Source: Macrosoma leucophasiata
Taxonomy: Eukaryota > Arthropoda > Insecta > Lepidoptera > Hedylidae
NCBI GenBank assembly: GCA_036365455.1
Contig: JAWQUS010000008.1
Coordinates: forward strand, 13,437,501 to 13,501,500
DNA: 64,000 nt
Direction of reading: 5' to 3'
Shown here: positions 43,479 to 53,870 of the stretch, one piece after another
Layout of the letters: each line of letters opens with the position of its first letter
Position numbering within the stretch: the first letter of the stretch is position 1
The notes under the pieces: model-generated
What the model was told of the DNA's origin: nothing
The model's input: only the letters and a program-made list of their open reading frames with translations
Database searches by the model: none
Program-made: the position numbers and the translations under genes

Positions 43479-46348
43479 TCAGGGGCGGGCGCGGCGCGAA
43501 ACGCGTCGGCGCGTTGTATTATTTGCGGTTTGTGCAGTGTGATTCTGTAATCGATTGTTCATTGCGGCGATGGCCAACGTGGTCTCATCGTCCGGATCTT
43601 TTAAGACGTGCCTTGGACGTCTCCTTTTGGCGCGATCAAAAGGAGTGTATATCGCGGCCGCTCTGACCAGCGGATTCGGGTGGTGACTCGCCCGATCGAA
43701 ATAGCGAGCTGAAGCTCGCTTCATAAACTGCCGGATGGTAGGCAGATTTGATCAATGTGCAAGTTTTTATTACGTACGTACCAAGGCGCGCCTACGGCTC
43801 TACGTAAGAATCGGTTCTGCAAGGTTTGAAGTTTTCGTAATATTGTCTTTTTCGCGTGGGCGAATACTGGGGACGCGTAACATAAAATGGGCCTTATGCA
43901 GGACGTATAGGCACGGAGTTTGTTCCGGGCCGATAGCTTGCTCTTTTTGTTTAATAAGCAATGTAACTGGGATAGCACGAATGCAGCCTTTGCGCGCGCT
44001 GCTCTTACATGTGCAGCGAAGGACAGATGCCGATCAAGCGTCACTCCTAAGTATTTGATTTTGTCCATCCAGGGGATGGGCTCGTCAAACATAAGGACTG
44101 GGGCTACGTTGGGTCTGGGAGCGCGGTCCCGTACAAAGAGTATGGCAGCGCTCTTGCTCGGATTTACCTCTATACGCCAGCGGCGGAACCAAGACTCAAG
44201 GTCTTTGGCCGCCGCTTGCAGGGCTTTCCTTATGATCTCTGGTTTTCTACCAGAGACGTAAATAGCGGTGTCGTCAGCGTACATTGCCAACTGAACGCCG
44301 CGGCGGACAGGGATATCGCTAGTGTATAGCGTGAACAGGAGGGGGGAGAGTACGGATCCTTGGGGAACACCGGCTGTTATGGTGTGACGGTTCGAGAGGG
44401 TGCCCTCTACTCGATATCGAAAGCCTCTGTCCGATAGAAAATCGCGAATGATGTGCACGATTTGAGTGGGCACTCCGAGAGTGTACAGCTTATATAATAA
44501 GCCGTTGTGCCACACGCGGTCAAACGCTTTAGCGATATCGAAGAAGAGGGCTCCCGTCATAATCTTTCTATCGAATTTACTGAGTATATGCTCAGTGATT
44601 CGATGCACTTGGTGGACACAGGAGTGGCGAGCACGGAACCCGAACTGTTCGTCCGGGATCAAGTGCCGCATTCGGGTGAAATCTAAGAGTCGAGCGTACA
44701 CGACGCGCTCGTAGAGTTTACTTAGAGAACTGAGCAGACTTATCGGCCTGTATGACGAGGCCTGGTTGCTCGGCTTACCGGGCTTTTTAAACCCGATAAC
44801 TGTGGCCTCTTTCCACGCGGGTGGAAACATACTATTTTTAAACGCTGCGTTGAGTATCGCAGCCAAAAGGGCAATGAGCAAAGGGGGAAAATTCCTAACT
44901 GTGCGATTGGAAATGCCGTCCGCACCCGGCGCTTTCCGCACTTTTAGACGCTTGATCAGGTCTGTCACCTCTGCGACTGTCACAGGTCTGAGAGGATCAT
45001 CATTATTTTCGCTATTACCGTTAGCGTTTTCATCGACTGGCGTGTCGGGAATGGGACCGGTTTCGCGCGGGGGGGTTGGCGGTCTCGCGTTCCTACTTTC
45101 GACTTCTAAGTTGATCTTGTCTAAATGATCGGCAGCTATCGGCATCGTACTTGGAGAGCATTGAATCTCGAGTTCGCTCGCCAGGCATTCGGACTTTTCG
45201 AAGTCATCGAAGGCTGGCGGTTGGTTAGGGCGAATGAGGGGAGGCATGGATGCCTCCATAGGGGATTTGAAGCATTTGAAAAGCCTCCAGTACTCTGTAT
45301 GAGAGGGGTCAAGGTCAGTGAGCTTTTGCTCCCAGCGGTCGTTATAGACTTCCACCTTGCATTTCTTGGCCTGACGTTGCCAGTATCGCATGGTGGATTT
45401 TCTATCGGCCGTTGGGGCAGAGTAGTAAGCTCTGGTAGTTGCATTCCTTTCCCTCACTATCTCTCGTACGTGTTCAGGGATAACGGCGTGACTGGGTACA
45501 GTCGCGGGTTTTTCCTCTGAGCATCCGTCTACGACAGATTGTACGTGATTAGTGAGAGTAAGGATCGCACTATTGACTTCGTCAGTGGTCTCTATCAGGG
45601 AGGGGATCGAATCTAAGTCTGCGGATGTGGTGGCGGCCAACTTGGATCTCACTTGAGACCAGTCGGTCACCACTCTCATCGGGATGTCGCTACGACCTGT
45701 ATCAGTGGGACCGCTATGGGGGATAAATTCTATGATAACAGGTCTATGGTCAGAGTCTAGCTCGTGTAGCACTCGTATAGAGTGTAAACGCAAGTTTACA
45801 TTCTTTACGAGCGCTAGATCGAGTATGTCGGGTCGTCCCATGTTGTCGTCATAACAATAGTGGGTGGGTTCGAGTGGCACTAGAATGTCTATAGGTGCTC
45901 TGTCAAGATAACGTTCAAGAACTGTCCCTCGTGCATTAGACGAGTTACAGCTCCACATTATGTGTTTGGCGTTGAGATCTCCTGACACTATAGTGATCGG
46001 CTGATGACCGGTCATCGCTAATAGGCAAACTGAGACTTCAATGTTCTCCAGGTCGGCGGGGGGGGATAGAGGCGTGCAATGCAGCGTCCTCTTGTAATAT
46101 ATAAGGGTGCCTCCGAAGGCACCGTCTGTACGATCGTTTCGTACTAACCTATAATTGGCCAAGCTTGGGTTACGGCGGGCGGGTTTTAGAAATGTCTCCT
46201 GGATGAGGAAGACATCAATATTTTTATCGCGGAGAAATTCTCCCAGCTCATCGCGGAGGCCTGACATGCCATTGGCGTTAAAAAACCCTATTCTAAGTGA
46301 ATAGGGTTTTATCCTGCTAGATAAATTAGTTAAGGGCCGTATGTTCAT
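43479..46348 (-). pseudogene. Jockey ORF2: AP-like endonuclease and reverse transcriptase, frameshifted
   Basis: This ORF nicks target DNA and copies the RNA onto it. The start ATG is at 46348 (MNIRPLTNL). Residues 20-203 form the endonuclease: FFNANG (24-27), IQET (E51), GDLNAKH (123-129) and SDH (199-201). TIVS is joined directly to GDLN, so the ~35-40 residues normally between them, including the conserved VY-PP motif, are deleted in frame. Residues ~510-760 form the reverse transcriptase with YRPISLL, FDIAKAFDRVW (catalytic Asp ~604), TAGVPQGSVLSPLLF and YADD (690-693), all intact. The frame fails at ~43730-43745, where one base is missing relative to the sister copy (which reads HIDPNLPTIRQF). 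The last ~80 residues (43724-43479) lie in another frame. Confidence 0.92.
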
Positions 46349-46355
46349 TTTGGGT

Positions 46356-48255
46356 TTACCGGGGGGTGTTGTTTATCAGCCGGTTGACGTCGGCTGCGGC
46401 CAGGACCATTTCTACCCTGGCGTTGGGAAGGTGGGGATTTGCTTTAAAGTAGCAGTATCTGTCCAGCAGGGGCTGGAGTATGCTCATGTCAAACATGAGC
46501 GAAAAAGAGAGTACCTCGCTGATGAGGTCGAGTGGCGCCTGAGGGGGGCCGGGGGCGGGAGCCTGAAAGGCCATGGGTTGAGCCTGAGGGGCCTGGGTGG
46601 GTTTGTGGCGTGGTGCGGCCGTAGCGGCCAGCGGGGGCCTGATGGGAGTTGGCACGGGGGCCGGAGCGGGGGCCGGAGCCGGGGCCGGGGCGGGAGCCGG
46701 GGCCGGGGCGGGAGCCGGGGCCGGGGCTGGGGCTGGGACCGATTTTGGAGCGGCCTGAGGGGCCTTCGCGGGTGCCCGAGCGACCGGGGTGGTCGTGACG
46801 GCGGGATCACTCCTTTAAGAAGGGGGAAATGGGTGGTGCTCATGAGGGAGGGCGGCGGACCGGTCCTCCATGCGGGGGCCAAGATGGGGTTGGGGGTCCT
46901 CTCGAATTGAGGGGCCGCTCTGGGTGGGATTGGGCGACGACCCCTGGTGGGGATTCGTGCCGCTTTGGGAGCTTCTTTGCATCCCCTATAATTGGCGGGG
47001 TGGCCTGCCTGCCCGCAGAGTATACAGCTTGGGGGCTCCGAGCATGCAGCTCTATCCTTGGGGCGTGTGCAATCGGCCGTGCCGTGGTCTTCCAGGCACT
47101 TAACGCACCTGGGGCGCATTTTGCACCGACCTGAGGCATGGCCGTATCGTTGGCAGTTATGACACTGCCCTATGTATCCCCTTTTGTTAGGGGGCTCGAC
47201 ACGGATGCCACCGAGTCCCGCAACATCTTTGATGTTGAAGATTGCGGTGGCTTCCTTGGTGTTGTCAAGAATGACTAGCACCATTTCAAGGTGCCCGTTT
47301 TGGCCCCTGTGCCCGCGGTGCATCCTATGCACTTGCTGCACGGGGAGGGCTTTGACCTCTTTGAGGTCGGTCATAATCTCCTCGGGTGTGAGGAAAATGG
47401 GGAGGTTGCGTATGACAACGCGACGCCGTTTCTCCTCTGGGAGGGCGTATGTAAAATACTGTAAGCCTCTCTCGTCAAAGAGCGAGGTGGCTGTACGGTG
47501 GTGGGAGGAGGACTCCAGTTGGATGGTGTAACAACCATCCTTGGGATTCCACCTGGTATGGAGGGGGACGACCCCTTTGACCTTCAGCGATGCTGAGAGG
47601 TCGGTCCAATTGAATTTGTCGGACCCTAGGAGTTTGAGTGGGGGGGGCGTTTGGATTTAGGCGCTCCTGGGGCGCTAGCCTGCGATCTCGCTGAGGGCGA
47701 GCCGGCTTGGGATTGGTGCGCGGGAGATGCGCTACCTCGAGAGGTTATCGCAGGGGTGGGGGGAGAGGCTGTGATTCTCACAGCTTTGGCGGGAACGGAG
47801 GGCTCCTCGGCCTGGGTTTCGGGTTTCCGCTTTCGCTTGCCTCCTTTGACGAGCGTGAAGTCGTCTGTGTCGGAGGCGGACTCCTCATTGGACGCCTGTC
47901 CTACGGACATTGCGTCTGAGTCCGTAGAGCGTTCCTGGCCGGGAGTGGGGGAGGGGGTGGCGGACTCTACTTGGTCCAAGAGTGGGGGGGCTGCGGACTG
48001 GGATGTGTCCGGAGAACAGACGGACTCAGGATGGTCCGAGACAGAGCGGCTCTGAGTGGGCGATCGAGAGCGCGGGGAGCGTGAGCGGGGTTTTGAGAGT
48101 CTTGCGAGTCTTGCACCCTCACAAATGGATTCCAAGAATCCGTCGGGCAGGGGGTCCGGTAATTCCTGCATAATGCGGTTGAATTTTGAATTGATTTTAC
48201 TGCTTTTCAGCAGGATGGCAAAAGCTGCCTCATGCTTCCTTTTCTCCTCAGACAT
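46356..48255 (-). pseudogene. Jockey ORF1: gag-like RNA-binding protein, frameshifted twice
   Basis: ORF1 binds the element RNA. The likely start is ATG 48255 (MSEEKRKHEAAF). The order is a charged N-terminus, a serine/arginine-rich tract (SKPRSRSPRSRSPTQSRS), a pre-zinc-knuckle region (RRRVVIRNLPIFLTPEEI), then three zinc knuckles: CHNCQRYGHASGRC, CVKCLEDHGTADC and CILCGQAGHPANYRGC. A proline-rich tail follows, with an 18-bp repeat (~46664-46735, PRPRLP units). The conserved C-terminus (VLSFSLMFDMSILQPLL) is in a different frame and ends at 46356. One shift lies in an eight-base C run near 47642 and one within the GC-rich repeat at ~46655-46740. Both sit in slippage-prone sequence, so assembly error cannot be excluded. 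TAA is followed eight bases later by the ORF2 ATG. Confidence 0.88.
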
Positions 48256-48831
48256 GTTGTCTGGGGAGAAAAGGATTTCAGCGAAAGGGGGAAATGGACG
48301 TTTGCGGATTTGGTGGTTTTTATCCCTATCTCGACCTAAAAACGCACGAAACAGGAGGGTTCGGTTATCGAACACGTTCCCCGGGAAGAACCCACAACAA
48401 ACCCGGGGCAATCGTGTGTTTAAACGCGCCTATAAATTAAACGCGGGGTATTTATCCCTACCTCCCGGGTGGGACAACCCGGGAGTGTGTGAGGTGTAAT
48501 TACCTCCTCGCCGGGATAGGCGAGGAGGGTGTGTCCTACTGGTGAGCCCTAAGCTTGTATCGCACTCGGCCAATCTTAATGTGCCGAGGGGCCCTAAGGT
48601 AACGTCTGTCTGTCAGTACTTGTACGGCAGAGACTATGGGGTCACTCCAAATGCCTCTGTTCTAACCGTACACTTCCGATTTCGCTTTAGCCTGAAGGGC
48701 GCAGCAACGTCACGGGTCTTCGTTTAGTCGGTTTCGTTGGCACTGTTAAGTTTCAGCCGACTTGCCCTGAGGGGGCCAACTTGTTGTTTAATTGTTGACG
48801 CTTCGGAACTGGAAGGAACTGCGTACACCCC

Positions 48832-49021
48832 AATTCCTCGAAACACGGCGGTCGGTCAAAAGACTGACTGTCGTTATCGGTAATTAGGACTTAAACCCAA
48901 TTCCACGAAACAACGATTAGTCAAGACTAATCGTCGTTATCGGCAATTAGGGCTTAAACCCCAATTCCTCGAAACGGGCGGTCGGTCAAGGACTAACCGT
49001 CGTTATCGGAGATTAGGGCGG
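48832..49021 (-). repeat. Tandem hairpin repeats in the Jockey 5' UTR
   Basis: Three units of 67, 64 and 59 bp (48832-48898, 48899-48962, 48963-49021) share AATTCC(T/A)CGAAAC, a variable inverted motif, GTCGTTATCGG and ATTAGG. The second unit holds a perfect hairpin, CGATTAGTC-AA-GACTAATCG. Tandem 5' UTR monomers often serve as internal promoter modules in LINEs; the role here is inferred. Confidence 0.75.
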
Positions 49022-49264
49022 CGATAAGCCGAAACTCGCGAGCAATACACTCGCGATAGCGCTCTACCAGAAGGGAGAGCGAGAACAATGGAAGCGTGCG
49101 TTCAGGACGAGCGCACGAACCGGAATGAGTTCCTATTCAGATATAATCGTGCCAACTTAGGTGTGATAGTTTTCCTTCTTATTTCGTTATATGTAGCTAC
49201 TATTGCCGTAACGTTTGAATTTCTAACAACAACCGTTTAGTTGGTAGAGGGGAGGAGGACACTC

Positions 49265-49645
49265 GACTAAAGAAAATTGGCACTTCAAAGCTTAATAAGT
49301 CACGAACGGTTAACTAAATCGAAAAATGAAGTTTGCACACCCCTAACATTTTTGAAAGACCTATCCAACGATATCCAGCACTATGTAGAAAACGAAAAAT
49401 TTAAAATTTATCCGTGCGTTACATGCAAGGGAGGTAACCTAAATAATTGTATTTTTCATGGTTTTATTTACCTACCTCCTATTCTACCATTTTGTCGGCG
49501 TGATTAAGGTGTATACTTGTGCCAAATTTCAAGTCTCTAGTACCTTTCGTTTTTGCGCTAAATCGCGGACGGACAGACAGACAAACAGACAGACGGACAT
49601 AGCGAAACTATAGGAGTTCCTTGTTTATTGCGGAACCCTAACAAG
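49265..49645 (+). repeat. Common lepidopteran interspersed repeat
   Basis: GAAAGACCTATCCAACGATA, GGGAGGTAACCTAAATAATT, TTGTCGGCGTGATTAAGG, GCGCTAAATCGCGGACGG, the (GACA)n patch 49570-49598 and GCGGAACCCTAAC occur in the order typical of a highly repeated moth element. No credible ORF. Confidence 0.65.
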
Positions 49646-50565
49646 CACGGTACAAGGTGAAATTTTAATAGCTTTGATATATTTATTGTTTGCTGAAAAA
49701 AGAGATATAATATATTACAATACATATAATATTACTTAGAAATATAATATATGTATCACTATACACATCAATATGTGACACTTACCATGATTCTTTAAGT
49801 ATTGTTTGATCTGATTTACTTTGTTAGATTTTAGAAAAAGAGGGTCAAACTAAAAATACGATCCTTTTAATTTATTTGCCTACTATTTTTCCCAAATAGA
49901 AACGACCTGTTAAGTATGATCCCATTTTTAGTAAACTACTTTGTGGAATTCCAGTGTGTGATCTCGGTCTGCCAACAAATGGCATTCAGATCAATCACGT
50001 TTCTATTAGATCACAAAAACAAAACAACTTTGCGCCCCATGGCTGGCAACACAACTCCATTTTAAAGACTGCATTTTGTCTACATGCATTTACCATCGTT
50101 ATGTATTCATATTTGCTACATTTATAAGCATGAAAAACATGATAAAATATATTACTCTACTTAATTAGAAATGTTATTTTAGACTGAAGAGTTTGTTTGT
50201 TTGTTTGTTTGAATGGGCTAATCTCAGAAACTACTGATCCGATTTGAAAAATTCTTACCAGTACGCTACTGGATTAATATCATATTTATAAAAACACTTT
50301 CGCAAATAATGTATTATTTTGGAACAACTTTGGTTAGTATAAAAAAAGCTTATTTATAGTGAGCTAACGTTAAAAGATAGACATATAATAGTTAGATTTA
50401 GATATAAGTTATGTTTGCTACATGTGATTCCCTCTTAGTTTGTATGCGTATCCTGTATTTGTCTGTCTTTTTCCCTGTATTGTATAGATTTAATGTGTAA
50501 AACCCTAGCGTAGGAATATGTGAAATAGGATAAGGAATTAATAAATATAACTAGCGTAAGTTCGA
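49646..50565. other. Unassigned AT-rich DNA with one repeat scrap
   Basis: (GTTT)n at 50186-50206 followed by GCTAATCTCAGAAACTACTG and ATCCGATTTGAAAAATTCTT is a fragment of another common moth repeat (~50180-50265). The remainder is AT-rich with nothing recognised. Confidence 0.45.
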
Positions 50566-51449
50566 CTCGAGACGGCACTAGTCTACTTCACCGGGCAATC
50601 GGCGAGCGCGGAAGGCGCTCCAGCCTAAGCAAAAAGTTAGCGCAACTGCCTAAGGGTGACCCATGCGGGTCCGTGCCTCGGCTTAGGACGTTGCGGAGGG
50701 ACATATGAGACATATGCGATTATGGGCGGTGCAACTTTCGCTCTACTCCATTCGGTTGGTGATAACCGGAATGTCATCGGCCTCGCGGGGCCGGAGATAG
50801 GGTCGGGATCAGGGGCGGGCGCGGCGCGAAACGCGTCGGCGCGTTGTATTGGCGGTTTGTGCAGTGTGATTCTGTAAATGATTGTTCATAGCGGCGATGG
50901 CCAACGTGGTCTCATCGTCCGGATCTTTTAAGATGTGCCTTGGACGTCTCCTTTTGGCGCGATCAAAAGGAGTGTAAATCGCGGCCGCTCTGACCAGCGG
51001 ATTCGGGTGGTGACTCGCCCGATCGAAATAGCGAGCTGAAGCTCGCTTCATAAACTGCCGGATGGTAGGCAGGTTTGGGTCAATGTGCAAGTTTTAATTA
51101 CGTACGTACCAAGGCGCGCCTACGGCTCTACGTAAGAATCGATTCTGCAAAGTTTGAAGCTTGCGTAATGTTGTGTTTTTCGCGTGGGCGAATACCGGGG
51201 ACGCGTAACATAGTATGGGCCTTATGCAGGACGTATAGGCATGGAGTCTATTCCGGGCCGATAGCTTGCTCTTTTTGTTTAATAAACAATGTAATTGGGA
51301 CAACACGAATGCAGCCTTTGCGCGCGCTGCTCTTACATGTGCAGCGAAGGTCAGATGCCGATCAAGCGTCACTCCTAAGTATTTGATTTTGTCCATCCAG
51401 GGGCTGGGCTCGTTAAACATAAGGACTGGGGCTACGTTAGGTCTGGGAG
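50566..51449 (-). pseudogene. Jockey-family LINE, second copy (both ends truncated)
   Basis: Matches the 3' UTR and the last ~200 codons of ORF2 of the large element at a few percent divergence. On the minus strand the frames include MDKIKYLGVTLDRHLTFAAH, LSARNRLHAYTSCIRPILCY and HIDPNLPTIRQFMKRASARY, then the C-terminal tail. It retains the base missing at the ORF2 frameshift of the larger copy but has its own frame break at ~51090. It stops at GGTCTGGGAG (51449), where unrelated sequence begins, and lacks the poly(A) end at 50566, so a rearrangement rather than simple 5' truncation shaped it. Confidence 0.88.
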
Positions 51450-51920
51450 GCACACGACTTGTCAGGAAGAATAAACACAGTCGCGGAAATGTGCATCGCA
51501 TTGGACGAGAGAGACTGGTTACGTCCTACAAACGTAACTAGTCGAAACATGTGCGAGCGATACGCACGTGGCGTGATCCCTCGCACCAGTGTGCGAGCGA
51601 GAGGTCTCATCCGCCCTCTCCCTCTGCCGCTGTGACTAACTAGCTGTGCACGTACGCTGCATCGTAGCGTGCACAGATATAAAAAGGGGCGGCCCGGAGT
51701 CGAAAGCACGCTGAAGCAAGACAACAACGGAAGTGATAATAACAAGAAAAGTGCTCCCTCGCTCCAAAGAAACTTCTAGTGTTTTGGAAGAATCCGCTGG
51801 CCGCCCAATAATTTGTATATTATTAGGCTAAAACGTTAATCCAGTGTAAAAATAAATAGTAACGGAAAGTTGAAGACTTAAAGCGCGTGTGTGTTATTTA
51901 TACGCCCTGTCCTCAACAAT
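51450..51920 (+). mobile_element. Candidate solo LTR or TATA promoter
   Basis: A strong TATA box (TATAAAAAGG, 51678-51687) lies directly after an inverted repeat (CTGTGCACGTACG/CGTAGCGTGCACAG, 51644-51676). Upstream is a direct repeat TGTGCGAGCGA (51550 and ~51590). Downstream come an A-rich leader, AATAAA (51852) and a GT-rich stretch (GCGCGTGTGTGTTATTTATA) ending near CCTCAACA. TATA, leader, polyadenylation signal and GT-rich region within 250 bases is LTR-like. However, I could not find matching terminal TG...CA ends with a target duplication, a primer-binding site or any coding region. A host TATA promoter is the alternative. Confidence 0.4.
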
Positions 51921-52314
51921 AGTGTTAAAACGAAAAAGCAAGATGGTTGCCAACCCGACAGCGGACATCAAATAATGTTGTAATTTAGGTACAGCGAAAA
52001 AAATTGAAACGTGTTACTAAACAGTGTCAGCACTTACTAATACAGATTTAAGTTCAACAACTATTGTTCATTTTTGTTGAAATATTGTCTGCGGCACTTG
52101 TTTTGTGAAAAGCACTCTACATTCGATATCAATATCGGATACTTTGTCACTCCTGAAGCCTACGTAAATACTGTGATCTTTTAAATTATTTATGAGATTT
52201 AGACGTTAGAAACACTACTACGCTAAATAGACACGATCATTTAGTGACGTACCTATAATTAAGATGTTACGGTGCCATCAACTTGAAAGATTTTGCAACG
52301 AGATTAATATAGGC
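51921..52314. other. Unassigned AT-rich DNA
   Basis: Nothing recognised. Confidence 0.4.
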
Positions 52315-52995
52315 ATAGAGAAGAACCCCCCCCCCCCCCCCGAGGGTTTCCACCTTGTCGTGGCGCGGGGGGCTCAGTACCCGGTGGTTGGGCCCACACC
52401 GGCGAAGCCAAGAGGAACCCAGAGAGTGAGCGGCATTTGACGTGACTCTGCGCCACTCGCTACTGCGGTGAGGGGGCGGCTGGGGAAAAGGTTACGGGTA
52501 GGTCGTTGGCCCTGCACCCTATCCCCAGCTGCCTAGTGGTCGTCCCGCCGTCAGATAGGGACGTGGTGGCTGCGGTTGAAGGTCAGTTCGTCCCTGACAC
52601 TCCCGCTTTCCCAGGGCCGGACTGTGTGCTCTTGGACTCCTCCACCCGGGCGTTTTGGGACGCCTGGCGTTGTGAGTCGTCGGGGCAGGGACCTTCGAGC
52701 GCCGGATTAGGGGATGTTCGTCGCCTGAACGGAGAGGGGACCCGGGCTGGCTGGCGCGCAGGTGTTCCGCACGCCACCAGTGTTGGTTGGAGCCGAAAGT
52801 CTCCGAGGAGGGCTCGGCAACGGGTAGCCGCCGGTGGGAACGCGCCACTAATGGCGGAGGAGTCGGAACCCAGGGGTTTTTTGTGGGTAGTCGGATGTCT
52901 TTTCCCGGAGTCCCACATAACCCACCCTTCTCCCCAAGGGTGGGTAAATATGCAAACGCATTATGCCCTGGTTAAAAAAAAAGATATAGAGAAGA
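52315..52995 (+). mobile_element. Retroposon family A, complete copy with 10-bp target-site duplication
   Basis: ATAGAGAAGA at 52315-52324 and 52986-52995 flanks a 661-bp insert. The insert begins with a ~17-base C-run and GAGGGTTTCCACCTTGTCGTGG. It is GC-rich throughout and ends in a CTTCTCCCCAAGGGTGGG hairpin, ~40 bases of unique tail and an A-run (52973-52982). The only sizeable ORFs (for example plus 52506-53021) run through the tail into flanking DNA and are not conserved in the copy at 12845, so it does not look coding. A-tail plus duplication means it was inserted by a LINE machinery. It is either a SINE-like non-autonomous family or an internally deleted LINE (5' and 3' UTRs joined). 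No tRNA, 7SL or 5S promoter boxes are evident. Other copies: 1, 12845 and 18490. Confidence 0.85.
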
Positions 52996-53064
52996 CAGAA
53001 CAGCCGGAAAGGCACAAATAGCTGGTTCCGTTTTTTAATTGATTTGACAGATATTTATGTGAGA

Positions 53065-53130
53065 CTAGCTGACCCGGCAAACTTCGTATTGCCTCAGAAT
53101 GAAATAATGTGTCAAAGGTTTGATTGATAT
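53065..53130 (-). repeat. Repeat with GCTGACCCGGCAAAC end, copy 2
   Basis: Nearly identical over ~58 bp to 42380-42437. On the minus strand it ends GAAGTTTGCCGGGTCAG then CTAG|T (53065), a Helitron-like terminus, so these may be 3' ends of one Helitron-like family. Confidence 0.6.
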
Positions 53131-53739
53131 ATACTATTTGTATGGGAAAATGAAATTGTGTTTTTTTACTGTTCCTCTTCAATTTCTTCATATTTTCTTA
53201 CCTTTTAAACCATCCCTGGACTTCCAAAAATCCTACAAAATTAAATGAATTAATGAATGGTGGACAAATCTGGCTTGCTCATAGAAGGGTGGTATCGTTA
53301 GGGGTGATCTTTAAAGATGATTTTTTAAAAGTGTCTTCACCATTATCCTTAACTTTACCATGCTCGTCGGTAAGGGGGGAAGGCTCTTCTATCATAGAAT
53401 TGAAGAGAATAGATATTTGAATTTGACGGATATTTGTCATTCATACTTCATAACACCTGCCTCGCCATCCCCCTAATGACAAAATTATAGGTACCTATAT
53501 AGGGACTACTACACTATACTACTTAACCTTTGCCAATGCGTTGACAGGTATGGTGTACAAATAGCTACGAATTAACTTTCTAGGCTGGTCTAAATTCTAA
53601 AGACTGCATTTCAGTCATCCGGCTATGGAACCTCAAAAATAAAGACTAAGGCCGTATTTCGGTGTAAACATGAAAATGCAGGTGAGAAACTTATGTAATA
53701 AATGCAAAGTCGCACTGAATGTATTGGCGAAAGCTGTGT
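53131..53739. other. Unassigned DNA
   Basis: May include the interior of the repeat ending at 53065. No gene recognised. Confidence 0.4.
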
Positions 53740-53870
53740 AGGAGGGCGGGGCCTCCATTGTCTGTGCTGAGTCACTGGCGGCGCTCGCGCATCTATTTCC
53801 GTGCGTCCTGCGTAGGCGCGCTGTATAAATCCATGGGTTACACAGCTCCACTCGAATATAGGGATCCGGT
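53740..53870 (+). promoter_or_regulatory. Compact promoter-like block (GC box, AP-1 site, TATA)
   Basis: In 90 bases there are a GC box GGGCGGGGCC (53744-53753), a perfect AP-1 site TGAGTCA (53768-53774), a CpG-rich linker and TATAAAT (53824-53830). The order and spacing fit a plus-strand RNA polymerase II promoter starting near 53855. CCG|GTAAGG at 53879/53880 could be a donor, but that would make a very short first exon. No coding region follows. Confidence 0.4.

Larger units (their letters stand above)
43177..49162 (-). mobile_element. Full-length Jockey-clade non-LTR retrotransposon
   Basis: GCCAACTTAGG(T) occurs at 43177-43188 and 49151-49162, a target-site duplication around a ~5.96-kb insertion. 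The minus-strand order is a 5' UTR with tandem hairpin repeats (49150-48256), gag-like ORF1 (48255-46356), EN/RT ORF2 (46348-43479), a ~270-bp 3' UTR, and poly(A) seen as a T-run (~43188-43213). ORF1 stop and ORF2 ATG are separated by only eight bases. The complete ends and clean duplication mark a full-length, fairly recent insertion. Both ORFs nevertheless contain frameshifts, and ORF2 lacks part of the endonuclease. A truncated sister copy at 50566-51449 is only slightly diverged. GC content is far above that of the surrounding DNA. Confidence 0.92.

Noticed and set aside
43735..48727. Plus-strand ORFs up to 189 codons (for example 46341-46910 and 45125-45520)
   Set aside because: Antisense shadows of the Jockey ORFs on the minus strand.
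48832..49021. CRISPR-like array (repeats with variable spacers)
   Set aside because: Only three units, diverged repeats, within a retrotransposon 5' UTR of a eukaryote.
52506..53021. 171-codon ORF in family A as an encoded protein
   Set aside because: The frame continues through the hairpin, the A-tail and the target duplication into flanking DNA, and the copy at 12.9 kb does not preserve it.
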